DNA from: Cerioporus squamosus
Taxonomy: Eukaryota; Basidiomycota; Agaricomycetes; Polyporales; Polyporaceae
Direction: 5' to 3'
NCBI GenBank assembly: GCA_022592435.1
Contig: JABYQS010000075.1
Location: forward strand, 110,622 to 174,621
DNA length: 64,000 bases
The translations under genes and the position numbers were made by a program. The notes under the pieces are model-generated. The model saw only the letters and a program-made list of their open reading frames with translations, did not search any database and was not told the origin of the DNA. Of this stretch, positions 1-12,077 are shown in pieces (the first letter of the stretch is position 1; each line of letters begins with the position of its first letter).

Positions 1-126
1 TGAGGCTCGCGACACACTGTACAAAGGACTATTGACACGTCTGCCCCGGACCGCGCTCTTAGTTGAGTAAGAGCACAGGCTGCATAGCTTGCGTCGAAAA
101 GAGTCCGAAAAGCCTCGTCGCAACCC

Positions 127-1323
127 CTACAGCCGCGTCACCGACCAGAGAAGGGTATAATACGCCGGCAAGCTCTCCATCCCCCGAATATGCTTGATGC
201 TTTCCCTGTATCGCTCCTCAACGAGCTCCACCTCGACCCTGACCGTTCCCTTCATGAAGATATGCCCGTCCACAAGCTCCGTCCAGCTCTGCGGAGAGTG
301 ACAAAACTGAGAAATGCTAGCACCGTTCTTCCCAATGGCGACGACGCGGATGCCTTTCTCGGGCGCGCCGCTCTGCGAACCGAGAAGCATCGAGCCGGGT
401 TCTGCGGACAGCAGGCCTGCGAACGCGCGCATGATGTGCGTCTGTTGCTCCTCGGAGAACAGGTGAAGGAGAGCGCCTGCGTGGATCGCGGACACTTGGC
501 CTCGGAGCTGGTTCAGCGAAGACAGCGACGAGAGGGTCGGGGGAGGGGTAGTCACTTCCGCTGGGTCGTAAGTGACAGAGGCTACGTCGAGGTGAGCGGG
601 ATTCAGGATATCACCAGGGAGGAATGTAGCTGGGAACGTCTCGTTGGTCGAGCAGAAGAGCTTGTGGCCCATGTTCCAGAACTCTGTGACCAATGCATCA
701 GCGTTGCGTGGGGACAGTGGGGATTTGAACAGTCCCTACCATGTTGGAGGTCTGAAGCCACGATGTTGGACGTCGGCCACCCATCTGCGGCCACCTTGCG
801 AGAGTCAGTCCCAACTGCAGCGGGAAGATTGCGTGTCTTTAGTTCATGCAACCACATTTGCAACAGCAGACTTACAGCAGCAGCCTATATCCAGCAGGAT
901 CGCGCCCTGACGCTCTCTTCCGAGCTTCAGGAGTCGATCGTATCCCGGGATCCGGGGGATGCGGAAGCTGTCGGTGCAACATCGTTAGGTCAACATGCCT
1001 TGCCTTTGTCGTCACAAAGTGCAGTCGACCTACTATAGGAAGGCAAAGATGACGATGCAGCCATATGGAAACAGCTGCAGATCATCGTCAGCCCGAGAGC
1101 TCCCGAGCGGCGTAACAGAGTAGAGAGTACGTGCCTTATGAGCCTCGGTCTGAACCTTGATGATGTGTCTCTTGAGCTCTTCCTCGTCCTGTATCCCTGT
1201 CTGGGACTTCCAGAACTCGAGCTCTCGAGGAGTGTCAACATTGAGAGGGTACAGCTGCTCGTTGAGCGGGTAGGCCTCGGGGTCGCGCTTCTCCGAGCCA
1301 AACGTGTTCTGTGTTGTCTCCAT
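127..1323 (-). CDS. SAM-dependent methyltransferase, fungal meroterpenoid-cluster type
   Basis: Probable class I methyltransferase resembling the small methyltransferases of fungal terpenoid and meroterpenoid clusters (AusD/Trt5-like); the substrate is unknown. The spliced protein shows an N-terminal YPLN...EFWKSQTGI block, a motif I-like SAM-binding loop (LLDIGCCVGTD) near positions 880-850, then DLQHEFWNMGHKLF and a C-terminal region with SAIHAGALLHLF and GSMLLGSQSGAPEKG, all typical of the family. I chose the ATG at 1323 because a TATAAG lies at 1408-1403, directly next to the earlier in-frame ATG at 1401; that start would leave no room for a transcription start. At least three introns are needed. 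One (1134-1075) would use a GC donor. It is exactly 60 nt long and open, so it may instead be read as 20 extra residues. Family assignment is firm; substrate and isoform are not. Confidence 0.75.
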
Positions 1324-1402
1324 CGCAAATATTCCTAGCGATATGAGGTGTGAGCGTGCCAGAGTGAGTTGTGTGGGCATATGCAAGGAAGCATGAGCCA
1401 TA

Positions 1403-1408
1403 CTTATA
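1403..1408 (-). promoter_or_regulatory. TATA box of the methyltransferase gene
   Basis: TATAAG on the minus strand, about 80 nt upstream of the ATG at 1323 and directly abutting an upstream ATG at 1401. This position argues for the 1323 start. Confidence 0.5.
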
Positions 1409-1522
1409 CTCCCGGTGCTGACTCGGAGCAGCTCCGAGTGACTTCAGATCCGGCGACAGCGCTCCGTATTCGACAGAAGATTTGACAGCGACGCAGTAAA
1501 GTCGGCAGTCCGGATGCAGTGG

Positions 1523-1786
1523 TTATCCATACGTCTGCTTGTGCACCCAGTCGATCGCGCTCGACATATCCGGGCAACTGCAGTAGTAGTGAGCGTTCCG
1601 ACTGTGACGTGTCATGATCAGTACTATCCGGTCAGTCTCACGGCTATCAGTACACTCTGGCACAGGCTGGTCGGCGTCGAGTTCGTTGGACACGGTTGAA
1701 TTCGCATCGAAGTCGTCAGAACGAGCGTGGTGAGAGTGTTCCTGAGGGCCACTGGCTCGGAAGATATAGAGGCCATCAGCCCCCAT
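1523..1786 (-). CDS. Possible small protein, 87 residues, unknown
   Basis: An uninterrupted reading frame from ATG to TAA sits between the methyltransferase promoter and the end of the RhoGEF gene. The translation is balanced in composition, acidic in its first half, and ends with a more ordered stretch (RIVLIMTRHS, YYCSCPDM, AIDWVHKQTYG). The codon third positions are C-biased in a way similar to neighbouring real genes. I recognise no family. It may be a last exon of a larger gene, or not a gene at all. Confidence 0.35.
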   Translation of the reverse strand: MGADGLYIFRASGPQEHSHHARSDDFDANSTVSNELDADQPVPECTDSRETDRIVLIMTRHSRNAHYYCSCPDMSSAIDWVHKQTYG

Positions 1787-1825
1787 TGCGGCGTTGACTG
1801 GCACTATACAGAAGAACAAGACAAT

Positions 1826-4800
1826 TCATTGCAGCGAAGAGCCGAGATCATAAACTACTGGGGAACGGTACGAAACACATATATTAACACAACACATGAA
1901 GGAGAACTTGGAAATAAAAACACACATACGACTACCGTACCTCTCCCTGTCCAGGGCTTGGAGGAACGGGGGCATCGAACCCGAGACCTCCTCCCGCTGC
2001 AGCTCCCTGAGGACCTGCTGGAACCGCAACGTCCACCAACCGCGCTCCTCGCGCTCGCCATCCGCGGCATCGCGCCGCTGGCCCTTCGCCGCCTCGTCAA
2101 ATTGGATCGAGGGACTCTTTGGGAGCGGCAGACCAGACGAGAGGATGCCAACGAGCGACTGCCGGGTGTCGATCTCGAGGTCTTCCATCATGCTCCCAGG
2201 GAGCGCCGGGAAGGAGAGCGAGCGTACAGTGTGCTGCTGACATTTGCGGAATGCGCTGAGGAGCTGCTCGTGCGCATCGCTGTCGCTCTGGGAAGGGAGC
2301 GCGAGGGTGACTGTAATAACCGACGTGTCTTCGCCGATGAGGCCGCTGTCGAGGTATTGTGGGCCGATGGGGATGAGGTCCAGAGTTAACGTGCCGTCGG
2401 CTACCCCAATAGGCAGAATCAGCATCAGCTCCGAGCATCCGAAAGAGATTTGTGCACCACTCACTTCCTGAAGAGAGGGCGAGGACCCTGGACAGTCCCG
2501 TGCCTTCCATGAGGTAACATCTTTGCTCTGCGTCTTGCGCACCATTGTCACCGGGCTTCGGGATAGCAAGCACAACGACATCCGTGAAAACCATGACGTT
2601 GAGCGTCCGGCTGCTCTGGTCCCTGCTACGGTCTCCGTATTCCTCCCTAGGATCGCGGGCTCCGTGGGCCTTGAGGGCTTTCTTGGCAGCGGAACTGGGG
2701 ACGTAGCCAGCAAAACGGTCGGACTTGGGTGTGGCCAGCACAGAAGCACTAGACGAAGAGGTAGTCGTATCGCAGGTCCGGACAGAGAGCGTTGAGGAGG
2801 CCGATGAACAGAGAGACCCAGAGCGCGACCGACGAGCGTCCCAATCCCGGACCGCGGTGACAAGTCTGGACATCCGTTGAGCGGGCTGATATCGCAAGCT
2901 ACCCATATTCGGAGTCCGAGGTGTGCGAAGAGAAGGCTGCGTTGCAGAGGTGTCGTGTATCGCCGGTGCGGGCACAGCTGGAGGATCCGCGGTGACATTC
3001 GATTGGACGAGTGCGCCATACCAGAGCAGGCGACGAGCTCTTCGAGCTAACGGGACGTTGTTGGACAGCCCGTCGATCCGGGAAGCGAGGTCTTTGATGA
3101 AGTCGTATTCCTCCTCGCGAGCCTTGACTTCTTCTATCACGCGCAGAGCCATGCGGGTGGCGTAGAACAGTGACAGCGCCGCAAGATGGTCGGGATGCTC
3201 CTTCGGCGTAAGCTTACAGAGCCGCTATCCACAATCCTGGTGAGCAACTGCACTACAAACGGCGGGTGCGGACGTACCTGATAGCACTCAAGATGCTTGT
3301 GCAGCCTTACAACAGGCTCCTCGAGGAGCTTGTCCAAGGCCCACTCGCCATCGACCCGCTCGCGCTCGCGCATCCGGAGGTACTCGCCGAGTTCCCCGCG
3401 GTCCTTCTCTGCATGCCACCTCAGAATCTCCCTGACGCTCTCCAGCTTGACGAGATACGGCATGTAGATCTCCAGTTGGGGCACGAACGCTCGCAAACTT
3501 CCACCGATCTTCGAGACGATGGCGCCCGTCTTCCACACAGCGACCACCCCGGCGAGCGCACGAACGATAGCCACGTGGAGGTTGACGATGTCTTCGAGCC
3601 AGTCGAAGAGCCTAGCGACGTCCGCGGGGAGACCAGGGAGCCAAGTGCGAGAGTCGCGCGCGCGCAGGGGCAGGAAGAAAGTGCGGATGACGTGGCGCGC
3701 GGAGTGGACGAACGTCTTTTCAGAGTTGTAGAGATCATAGATGAGCTCTTGACGTTCCATCTCCATCGGCCCGTAGCACTTGCTGAGTGACCGATATGCG
3801 TCGCGAGACAGACTGTGTCGCCAAGATCCAGGAGTCTCGGTCTCAGGACGTTGAGGGGCCGGAGTTGCTGAACGTTGCATAGCGGGACTGCGGACCGGGC
3901 TGGCAGGTTCGTCATAGACCGATTGGGCACTGGCACTGGAACTAGATGCAAGCGAGACAGAGTCAAGTGAACGTCGCCTAGCACGACCGTAGGAAGCAGC
4001 ACCGTTAGAAGACTGAGGCGCGGGCGACCTGGACATAGAGCGAGAATGAGGGCGAGACTGAGATTGCGACTGAGACTGAGAGCGCAAGCGAGACTGAGGT
4101 CGAGAAGAGGACTTGGTATCAGCAGGTACCCAAGGAGCGGATTCAGCCTGGGGTGTCTTGTCTTGATCGTCGTCATACGGAGGGGCTCGCCGTGTCTCTT
4201 GTCTGGAGCTCCTTGACTTGACGGTAGAGGACGCCAGAGTCTCGAACAAGGCAGCTGCCCCACTGCTGAGTTCCTTGCTGAATCGCTGTTCCTCCCATGC
4301 ACTGTCGGCAACGGACAGGTCGCTATCTGCGCGAGGAAGTCCGGGACGGGTGGACATGGCGCTTCCAATGCGAGAGAGTGGTGGTCTGATAGATTCCTGC
4401 TCGTCAGGAGTAACGTTACTGCCGGGGTAAGACAAGGACTCCGGGATGCCAAAGGCTAGACGCTCTCTCGCCCCAAGATCTTCGGGCTGACGGGGAGTGT
4501 GGTTGGGAGACCTTGCAGCGCGATCCATGCGAGTCGGGGCGGCCGGTAACTCTGGTTGACTAGCCGGCGTCTCGGTAGACTGTGCGGTCCCAGCAGACAT
4601 GGACTTGCTCCTGGAACGCTGTGATCTTCTGTCTTCAGGCGAACGGCGAGAGTCGTAGGCTCGAGATCGAGAACGCGGAGCAGGCGGTGGAGTATCGGGT
4701 AACGGAGACGCAGATCGAGAAGGTGTTTTCCTCGTAGGAGATCCTGAGCGAAGAGACACTGGCGCAGACATTGGAGACACAGACCGACGGAGCGAACCAG

Positions 4801-6873
4801 CGGAGGGCACCTGGGGAGGCCGCTCTTCACCCCGGATATCTTCACCATGCGCGTTGTGTGATCCAAGGCCCGTGGGTGGTCTATTCCACGGCACGCGGCT
4901 TTGTCTAAGAGAAGCTTTCGAACGGTCAGTTGTCCTTCCGCTATGGACGTCTTGAGGTGGTTGTCGCGAGCGGTCCTGTTCTTGCCGGTTGTCGTACCGA
5001 GGCGCTTGCATCCGCTGGTCGTCTTGAACATCCTCATCGGAGTGGGTGGACTCCTGGTCCCACTGAGATGCAGGGCTGTACTGACTCGCCTGTGATACTC
5101 GAGAGCCCGGGCGCAGGGATGGAGAGCGGGATCGTCGGCTATCTTCGTCCTGGAAGTCGCGCGAATCGCCGACCGCAAGACCATGCACGCTGAAGTCGAC
5201 GGTAGCCTCGCTGCGTGCCACACTACTCCTCGCACCAGCACCAGATGTCCTGCGGTAGTCCCGCTGCAGTCCATCCACAAGCCCAAGAAGCGCTTCCTCC
5301 CGCCGGCGCCCGCGCTCGGAGTCGATGGGATGGGAAGAACGAGGTGAGTGCATTCGCCGAGGAGATGGGTCGTCGTCATAGACACTCTCGTCATCCTCTC
5401 CCGATTCTGGTGCGAGCACGGGCTCCTCCGCTAGAAGAGAGTGATCAGAGAGCTCGTCGTCGTACACGCTCTCATCATCCCGCTGCACAGCGTTTTTCTC
5501 TCCTCTTCCGAGGTCGATGCCGTTGACTTTGAATCCCAAGCCGACAGTGTTGCTCTTGTGTCCGCGAGAGATCGGAGGATCTCGAAAGGATGGGGCCGAG
5601 GATTGGCGTGAGGGAGAACGAGCACGGAAGTCGGGTCGAGGCACCGCAGGAGCGTTCAAAGGATTGATCCACTGTGACCGACGGTTCCGGTTCTTCGTGC
5701 TATGGTCGCTCTCTGAGGAACTCGGCACAATGACAGCGTTTGTAACCACAAGGCGACCTGGAGAATGCTTCAGACTGACTCGTCGCTCCAATTCCGAGCC
5801 ACTGTCGCTAGGCGGCAGGTTTGTGGATCGCGGCTTAGGGCGGGGCAATGAGCTCTGTGGTAGAGGGGATACGGACGGACGGCTGGGTTGGGGAGTCGCG
5901 AACATGGCTGATCTGCGAGGAGGCTGCGGTGTGCCAGGATTCGATCTGGACTTCGCTTCAGTCTTAAGCCGGGGAAGGGATGTGATCGCTTTCAACGCTG
6001 ATCTAGACGGGTTGGAAGGTGGTATCTTGGTGGATCGAGCATGATCGCGCGACAAGTGGGCCTCTGACTACACAGAAGTCAGCTCAGAAGTAGCCTCGCA
6101 GTATACGTGAGACATACACCAGTTTCTGAGCCAGACAGGAACTCGTGACTGGACTCCGACTCTTGGAAGCGGGTGTTGCGCGCTCTTTGGGAAGATGCAG
6201 GAGAAGCGGATGTAACGTTAGCGGCAGCACGACAACCTGGTGACTTTAAGGCGGGCTTGGGGGCGGGTAGGCTCATGGGATTGAAGCGCGGGATGCCTGT
6301 GGAGGGTACAGAGTCCCAGTGACCTTGTGTCTTCGGGGCTAGTGAAGAGCTCGCTGAGGGCGAAGAACCTATCTCGTCTCGTCTGCGTCGAGACCGGGTG
6401 AAACGTCCGTCGTGCGTCTCGATCTGCTCTGCGGTATCTGGCTTGAGTGAGGGAGGTTGCGTCATGCGGTCCACGGTGTCCCGGAGGGATGGAAGAAGTT
6501 GAGTCTCCAGAAGCGGGATATTCCCCAGTTGGCTCTTGCGCTTTTCTCGAGGATCTTGCTCTTGATAGACCATAGGCTCTTGACTAGCGGATACAGCAGG
6601 CGAACGCTTACCAGGAGCCCTTCCCATCAACCGCCCCACCGCTCCGAAGTGAGATCCCGCAGACTCTCCAGACGGTCCCTGCGCAGGGTGTTGCAGAGTA
6701 TTCGGAAGAGGCGGTTGGGTATATTCATGGCTTCTGTAGTCCAGTCCGGCAGCGGCAGCGTAATGCGAAGGCGGGAGGAAGGTTGGCGGGCGAGTATACT
6801 GAGATAGCACGCTCGGGCTCGTGGGTGCTGGGGAACGCGACTTTGACCGTGCATGGGAGAGTACAAAATGCAT
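1826..6873 (-). CDS. Large Rho guanine-nucleotide exchange factor (DH-PH)
   Basis: Activator of Rho-family GTPases (GDP/GTP exchange), expected to act in polarity and cell-wall signalling. I resolve four exons: 6873-6118, 6067-3278, 3200-2465 and 2400-1826. Together they total 4,857 nt, a whole number of codons (1,618 residues plus stop). The first roughly 950 residues are disordered and rich in Ser, Arg, Pro and acidic residues, including an SR/SQ repeat. The DH (Dbl-homology) domain follows, beginning at MERQELIYDLYNSEKTFV and continuing across the intron through FYATRMALRVIEEVKAREEE. A PH-like region follows with a long insert (LLWYGALVQSN ... VMVFTDVVVLAI ... TLTLDLIPIG) and ends in a helix, RFQQVLRELQREE. 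No CNH or DEP domain is visible, so this is not a Rom2-type GEF. The final few residues could differ if there is another 3' intron. Confidence 0.85.
4010..4110 (-). repeat. Ser-Arg/Ser-Gln low-complexity repeat inside RhoGEF
   Basis: A degenerate repeat of GACTGAGA/GCGAGACT-type units on the plus strand encodes alternating SR, SQ and SRS residues on the minus strand. It lies in the disordered N-terminal half of the RhoGEF and is probably a phosphorylation-rich or length-variable linker. Confidence 0.6.
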
Positions 6874-8075
6874 CGGAGCAGAGCCCTCAAAACCTTCCTA
6901 ACGTTCGTTGGTAAGATCCACTCCAGCGGGCCAGCGAGGGATGCAACAACGTGAAGGTCGACGAGGAGGAAAGAGGAACGAAGTTGTACTCGACAATGTT
7001 AGCGCTCGAGCTACTGTGTAACTCCGTGAGAATTCTGACTGTCCTGATAAGGTATCCTAAACGCCCGCATGCAGAACATCGTCGCGTTGGTTATTAATTG
7101 GCTCTGCCTGCAAGCAATATATAAAGTACACGTTCTGTCATTAGATGGTTAGGAAAATGTACGCTCTTTCTCAGACGGACCCTGTATCCTACCCTAAGAG
7201 TAAGTACCAACATTCGGAGATAGTGTTTACAAACCCCGATCGCCTGCGGCTGCTGAGCTCAAGAAGAAAGGGTGGTTACAGCACGAGGATATGAGTGTAT
7301 CTATCGGCCGTGAGCCTACTAGTACTACACTTCCGCTCACTTGCCCGCGGGTTTAGCCACCAATCAAGGTCATCGAGCGTCCGGTGATCGAGGTTATACT
7401 TCAAACTCAGCTTGGCGGAGCTGAGTCGCGTCTGACAGGCCGCTGATCGCATTCCGGCCATACTGTGACTTTCACGTCGAGTTCTCTTGCACCAAGCCGA
7501 GGACAGGCCAGACGCTGCCACTGTGGCTTGCTCTTGCACAGTGCTGAGCAACAGGCAGGATACTTCGGTGCGTTGTGTTCTTCGGACGCGGTCGGAATAA
7601 TCACGGTAACCAGCGGCAAGCTGGTTCTTATCTAGGCGGACCAGGGCGAACCTGGCACCGAAGCGAAGTGATAGCGTCAGTGCTCGTCCCAGATATCTCC
7701 CACAGGTTGTCTTCTGCTCTCGCGCTCACGACACTCGATGCTTTGCGAAACCCTGTACTAATGTCGCGCCATCCTGCAGGAGATTCGCCTGGGGAGGGCG
7801 CTAAGTCACCCATGGCAGTCCAACATGCAGAAGGAGGGTCGCCCAGCATTCGCGATATGGAAGCGTATTTGCGACTGCAGAGTGGGTCGCCACCCGCTCG
7901 CGCTGGGTACTCAACTTCAATGCGCTTCCCTGAATTGCACGTTTGCTGATGCGTTCTGGCGGTCACGTACAGGCTTTTGCAACCGAGAAGCTACGTCTCG
8001 TCTAGCTCTCGGTCCTCTCGACCCAGCCATGTGCCTCTTGCCCTCCACTCGCAAGACGACATCCGCGACAACACC
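6874..8075. other. Intergenic, shared promoter region
   Basis: About 1.2 kb between the divergent RhoGEF and SulP genes. It includes an AT-richer stretch around 7080-7160. I see no convincing gene; the short frames here lack family features. It presumably holds both promoters. Confidence 0.5.
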
Positions 8076-11000
8076 ATGGAGATCTCGAGTCGGCCACTGC
8101 GCACGCCGTCGCAGCACTCCTCGCACTCTCAGGAGGCCTTCATTTTCCCGGACATCAGCTCCACGCCGTCCGACCCACACGAGGCTGCAGCGCCGCCGAC
8201 CGCCGCGTCCTCGGTGTTGTCGTTCAAGCCTGCGGACGACGTCAGTGACCTCGAGGCCTCCACGTCGACGCTCTCCACCGAGCAGTCTGGCGCGATGACC
8301 CCGCGTGCACACGCGGGCACCTCTCAGCCGTCTGCGTTGTCCCTCTTGCTCGCCCGTCACGACGAGCGGTCTCGCTCGGAGCCCGTCTCTCCCATACCCA
8401 GCGAATCCAACGTCCCGACTCCCACCGCCGAACGTCCGGATATGATGCACAGGTCCCTGTCGGTCATCCGCGAACAGCCAAGTAGGTCAGTTACGTCTGA
8501 AGGATCGTCACGTGGGCGCGAGGCCGCCGACGCGGAGTCTTCGAACGAGAGCGTGCCGCTACTTTCCGACCTCGAGGCGAACCACCGGACATATCATGCG
8601 AACGGCGATTCTCGCTCGGAGGCCGTTGGGAAGCGCAGCACGAGGGGAGCTGTGAAGGACGTTGCTTCGCGGGTGGCGAGGGGTGCCGGCCCACTTGCGA
8701 CTACAGCGCTGAGGTCCTTGCCGGCGGTGATCCTTGGCACGTTGCTCAACATCCTGGATGGCATCTCTTGTACGTCAAGTCTTTTGACTATTGGAGCCCC
8801 TCACTGACAAACGTTGGAGACGGCATGATCATCTTCCCCGCGGCCGGGGTTTTCACTAACCTTGGAGGGACAGGGGTTTCGATGTTCTTTGTCTCGTGAG
8901 TTCCTCACCGATCCGAGCCGACTCCCGAGTGCTAGCTCACAAGCGGTGAAGGGCAATCGTCTGCCAGCTTATCTATTCCGCCGGTGCAAGTGGGTTTGCA
9001 GGCGCGAACGGGAGCATGATGATTGAGGTGGTGGTAAGCACCAGCCTCTATTGCCCGTTAACCTTTTGCCTTTGCTCACGGGTCTCACGAAGCCTTTCTT
9101 CCACCTCATCGCCAACGGCATCGCGGACGAGATTGGTGAAGACGACGTGCACGCGATCCTCGCTACCACCATGGTAGCCTTCGCGTTCTCTTCCATTCTC
9201 ACTGGTCAGTCATGTTGGGTCCCACGTGGGAGGTGAGCTGACGAACCGCCTGACAGGGTTGACCTTCTTCCTATTGGGAGCGCTGCGGTTAGGTACGCTG
9301 ATCGGGTTCTTCCCCCGCCATATCCTCGTCGGGTGAGTAGGTCTGGCCGATGTGCTGCGACATTCTTTGAGTATGACTCCGTCCTAGCTGTATCGGTGGC
9401 GTTGGAGTCTTCCTGGTGATCACTGGGTAAGGACTATTTGCCCCTCCGAAGTTACCCGCCTCACGAACATGACGCAGCTTGACGGTGAGCACGAGGATGT
9501 CGGACGACGACTTCTCGCTGTCGTTGGAGACGTTCAAGTTTTTCGTCCTCAACGCTCGGAACCTTGCATTATGGCTGCCTGCCTTCGGTCTTGCGGTGCT
9601 GCTCCGTGTCATCACACACAAGTGGGATCACCAGCTGATTTTCCCTATATGTAAGGCCAATATGCCCTTGCACATCGGACGGTTATTGACATCTCATCTC
9701 GTAGACTTCTGTATCATTCCCGCAGTGTTCTATGTCGTCGTCGCGGCCGCCCGCCTCAATCTTGGTGACCTGCGCAACTCTGGATGGCTGTTCGATATGG
9801 GAGCTTCCAGCGAACCGTGGTACCACTTCTATTCGTTGTTTGGTAAGTGCGCCATGGGACTCAAGGACAGCCGAGGTCTTACCATTGTTCCAGACTTCCG
9901 TGCGGTCAACTGGGGAGCGTTGGGCGCAACCATGCCGACTCAGTTTGCTCTGTGCGTAAACAGAGAGATTGTTGCGGAGGAAGCTCACGTTTGGCTCCTT
10001 GCAGGTTGTTCTTCAACATACTCCATCCGCCTCTCAATGTCCCCGCATTATGTAGGTGCACCTATGCGACTACCCAGAATGCTAGCACGCTGACATGCCC
10101 CCCCGCCCCGTATAGCTGTATCGTTGAACCACGATGTCGACACAGACAAGGAGCTGGTAGCCCACGGCTACTCTAACCTAGTGGCTGGTCTGATCGGCAC
10201 TGTGTGAGTTGTCCCGCGCATACCATCCATCGCCTCTTCCTGACATGCCTATTCCTAGGCCCAACTATCTTGTTTATGTGAACACCCTATTGTAAGTGGT
10301 GTCACCCATCAATACTTCATCTTGAAGCTGAAGGGTTATGTGCCAGGTTTTACCGTGTCGGCGGGGATACACGCATCTCCGGATTTATGCTCGCGGGCAC
10401 CACCACGATCCTCCTGCTGGTTGGAACTGGCCCAATCGCGTATATCCGTACGTTCTCCTTGCGGTCTGGGTTCTGCCAGAGTGTTCACAGATAGTTACCA
10501 GCGGTGATGGTGGTCGGCGCCCTCATCTTCGTCCTCGGAATCGACCTCGTCAAGGAGGCCCTCTGGGACACGAGACATCGCGTTAGCAGGATGGAGTATA
10601 TCACCATCGCCAGCATCATGGTCGTCATGACCGTATGGGACTTCGTGATGGGTGTGCTCTTCGGCATCATCGTCAGCTGTACGTCGAGTCTTCGCATTCT
10701 AGGCCCCTAGAAACTGACAGGGTCCCGCCGTTCCGCAGGCGTCTTCTTTGTCGTTCAGAGCTCGCAGCGCCGGAGCATCCGTGCGCTCTACAGCGGCGAC
10801 AGCGTCATGTCCACCGTCCGCCGTCCGGGAGCGCACCGGGCGTACCTTCGCGAGGTCTCAAAACAGACGACGATCCTCCGCCTCCAGGGCTTCATGTTCT
10901 TCGGCACCATCACACATGTCGAGGAAGCCATCCGACAGTTACTCGACGAGAATGCGTGGCAGCGTACTCCCATACGCTTCCTCATTGTCGACCTTGCCCT

Positions 11001-12077
11001 TGTGGCGGGAGTCGACATGAGCGCTGCGGAAGCGTTCATGCGCGTGCAGCGTCTTCTGTCAAGCAAGAAGGTTGTCATGGTTCTGTGTGGGTTTACAACT
11101 GAAAGCCCCGTTGGCCATGCTCTCCGGAACGTGGGTCTGTTAGACCTCAACGGTGTAGAGCTGTTCGCGACATTCAACGATGCTATGGAGTGTACGCATA
11201 ACCGTCCTTGCTCACCCTGTCGAGACTAACGAACGCTCATTATAGGGACCGAAAACATCTATCTGAGAGCGTGGTTCACCGCGCAGAAGACGGAAGTTCT
11301 CCCAGTCAGTGAGTAGAATGCAGACTGTGCGCCGTCGCAATTATCGCTCACATCTTCATAGCACTGCCGGGTCGCCAAGATGATGTTATACCGTTCCATG
11401 GCTCAGTTGTGGATAGCCCGCGGAGAGCCGCTCTCGTGAGTGCAGGCTGGCGCACAATTGCTCGAGGTGAGCTCTCTTCTCTTTGCTAGAGATCGGAAGC
11501 CGCTCACCTTGCGATCCCCCAGACCACTCTCCACCCGACGACCAGATGGCTCCAGAACCCTACCACACCCTCGTTCGCGCGTTCTCTCCGTATGCATCTA
11601 TCGACCGGGAGACCTACGCACCCTTGATCCCATACCTCACACGCATGCCCGTCCCCGAAGGGACTATTCTCTGGAAGCAAAACGAGCCGCCCGATGGCCT
11701 GTACATCGTGGAGTCTGGCATCCTGCGCGCGACGTACCGCTTCGCAGAACCGACACCGCCCATGGTGGAGTCCATGGTCCCCGGCACGATTGCGGGCGAA
11801 CTGTCGGCGTTGGCCGGTCTCGAGCGGAACGCAACGTGTGTGGTGGAGCGTGCGGCGGTGTTGTGGAAGCTGACGACGGAGAGCCTGGCGAGACTGGAGG
11901 AAGAGCACCCAGAACTCGCGCGGGACTTCACGCGCTTGATCTTGAAGGGTGAGTGTCGGACTGTCACACCTGTCGTCCCCTTCTTTCTCCACCGTCGTGA
12001 GGCTGACTCCGCCCCATCTGACAGTTGCGAAGTTGGATTATGATATCCTCATCACGGCGCTGGCCACAAGGCAATAA
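8076..12077 (+). CDS. SulP family transporter with STAS and cyclic-nucleotide-binding domains (YGR125W/Vsb1-like)
   Basis: Integral membrane transporter of the SLC26/SulP superfamily. The closest known fungal type is the yeast vacuolar protein YGR125W (Vsb1), linked to vacuolar storage of basic amino acids; the substrate here is inferred. The roughly 230-residue disordered N-terminus starts at an ATG in good context (accATGg). The SulP core follows over many short exons: ISYGMIIFP (splice 8770/8820), [20 protein letters not shown], a TM set through [23 protein letters not shown], then [37 protein letters not shown] and [15 protein letters not shown]. The STAS domain spans about 10750-11250 ([35 protein letters not shown]). 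The cyclic-nucleotide-binding fold spans about 11560-11945 with a phosphate-binding cassette [14 protein letters not shown], which keeps the Glu and Arg that contact cAMP in PKA regulatory subunits. The protein ends [17 protein letters not shown]. Confidence 0.88.

Noticed and set aside
190..1038. Long plus-strand frame of 282 codons opposite the methyltransferase
   Set aside because: It is the antisense shadow of the methyltransferase exons, which have clear family motifs on the minus strand.
1324..1401. Upstream ATG at 1401 as the methyltransferase start
   Set aside because: It abuts the TATA box at 1408-1403, so it cannot be in the transcript if that box is used; the ATG at 1323 fits the family N-terminus better.
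1962..1990. tRNA-like T-arm sequence (GGTTCGATGCC on the minus strand)
   Set aside because: It lies inside the RhoGEF coding frame (EVSGSMPPF), and no matching D-arm, anticodon arm or acceptor stem surrounds it.
3266..3790. Plus-strand frame of 174 codons within the RhoGEF
   Set aside because: Antisense shadow of the DH domain.
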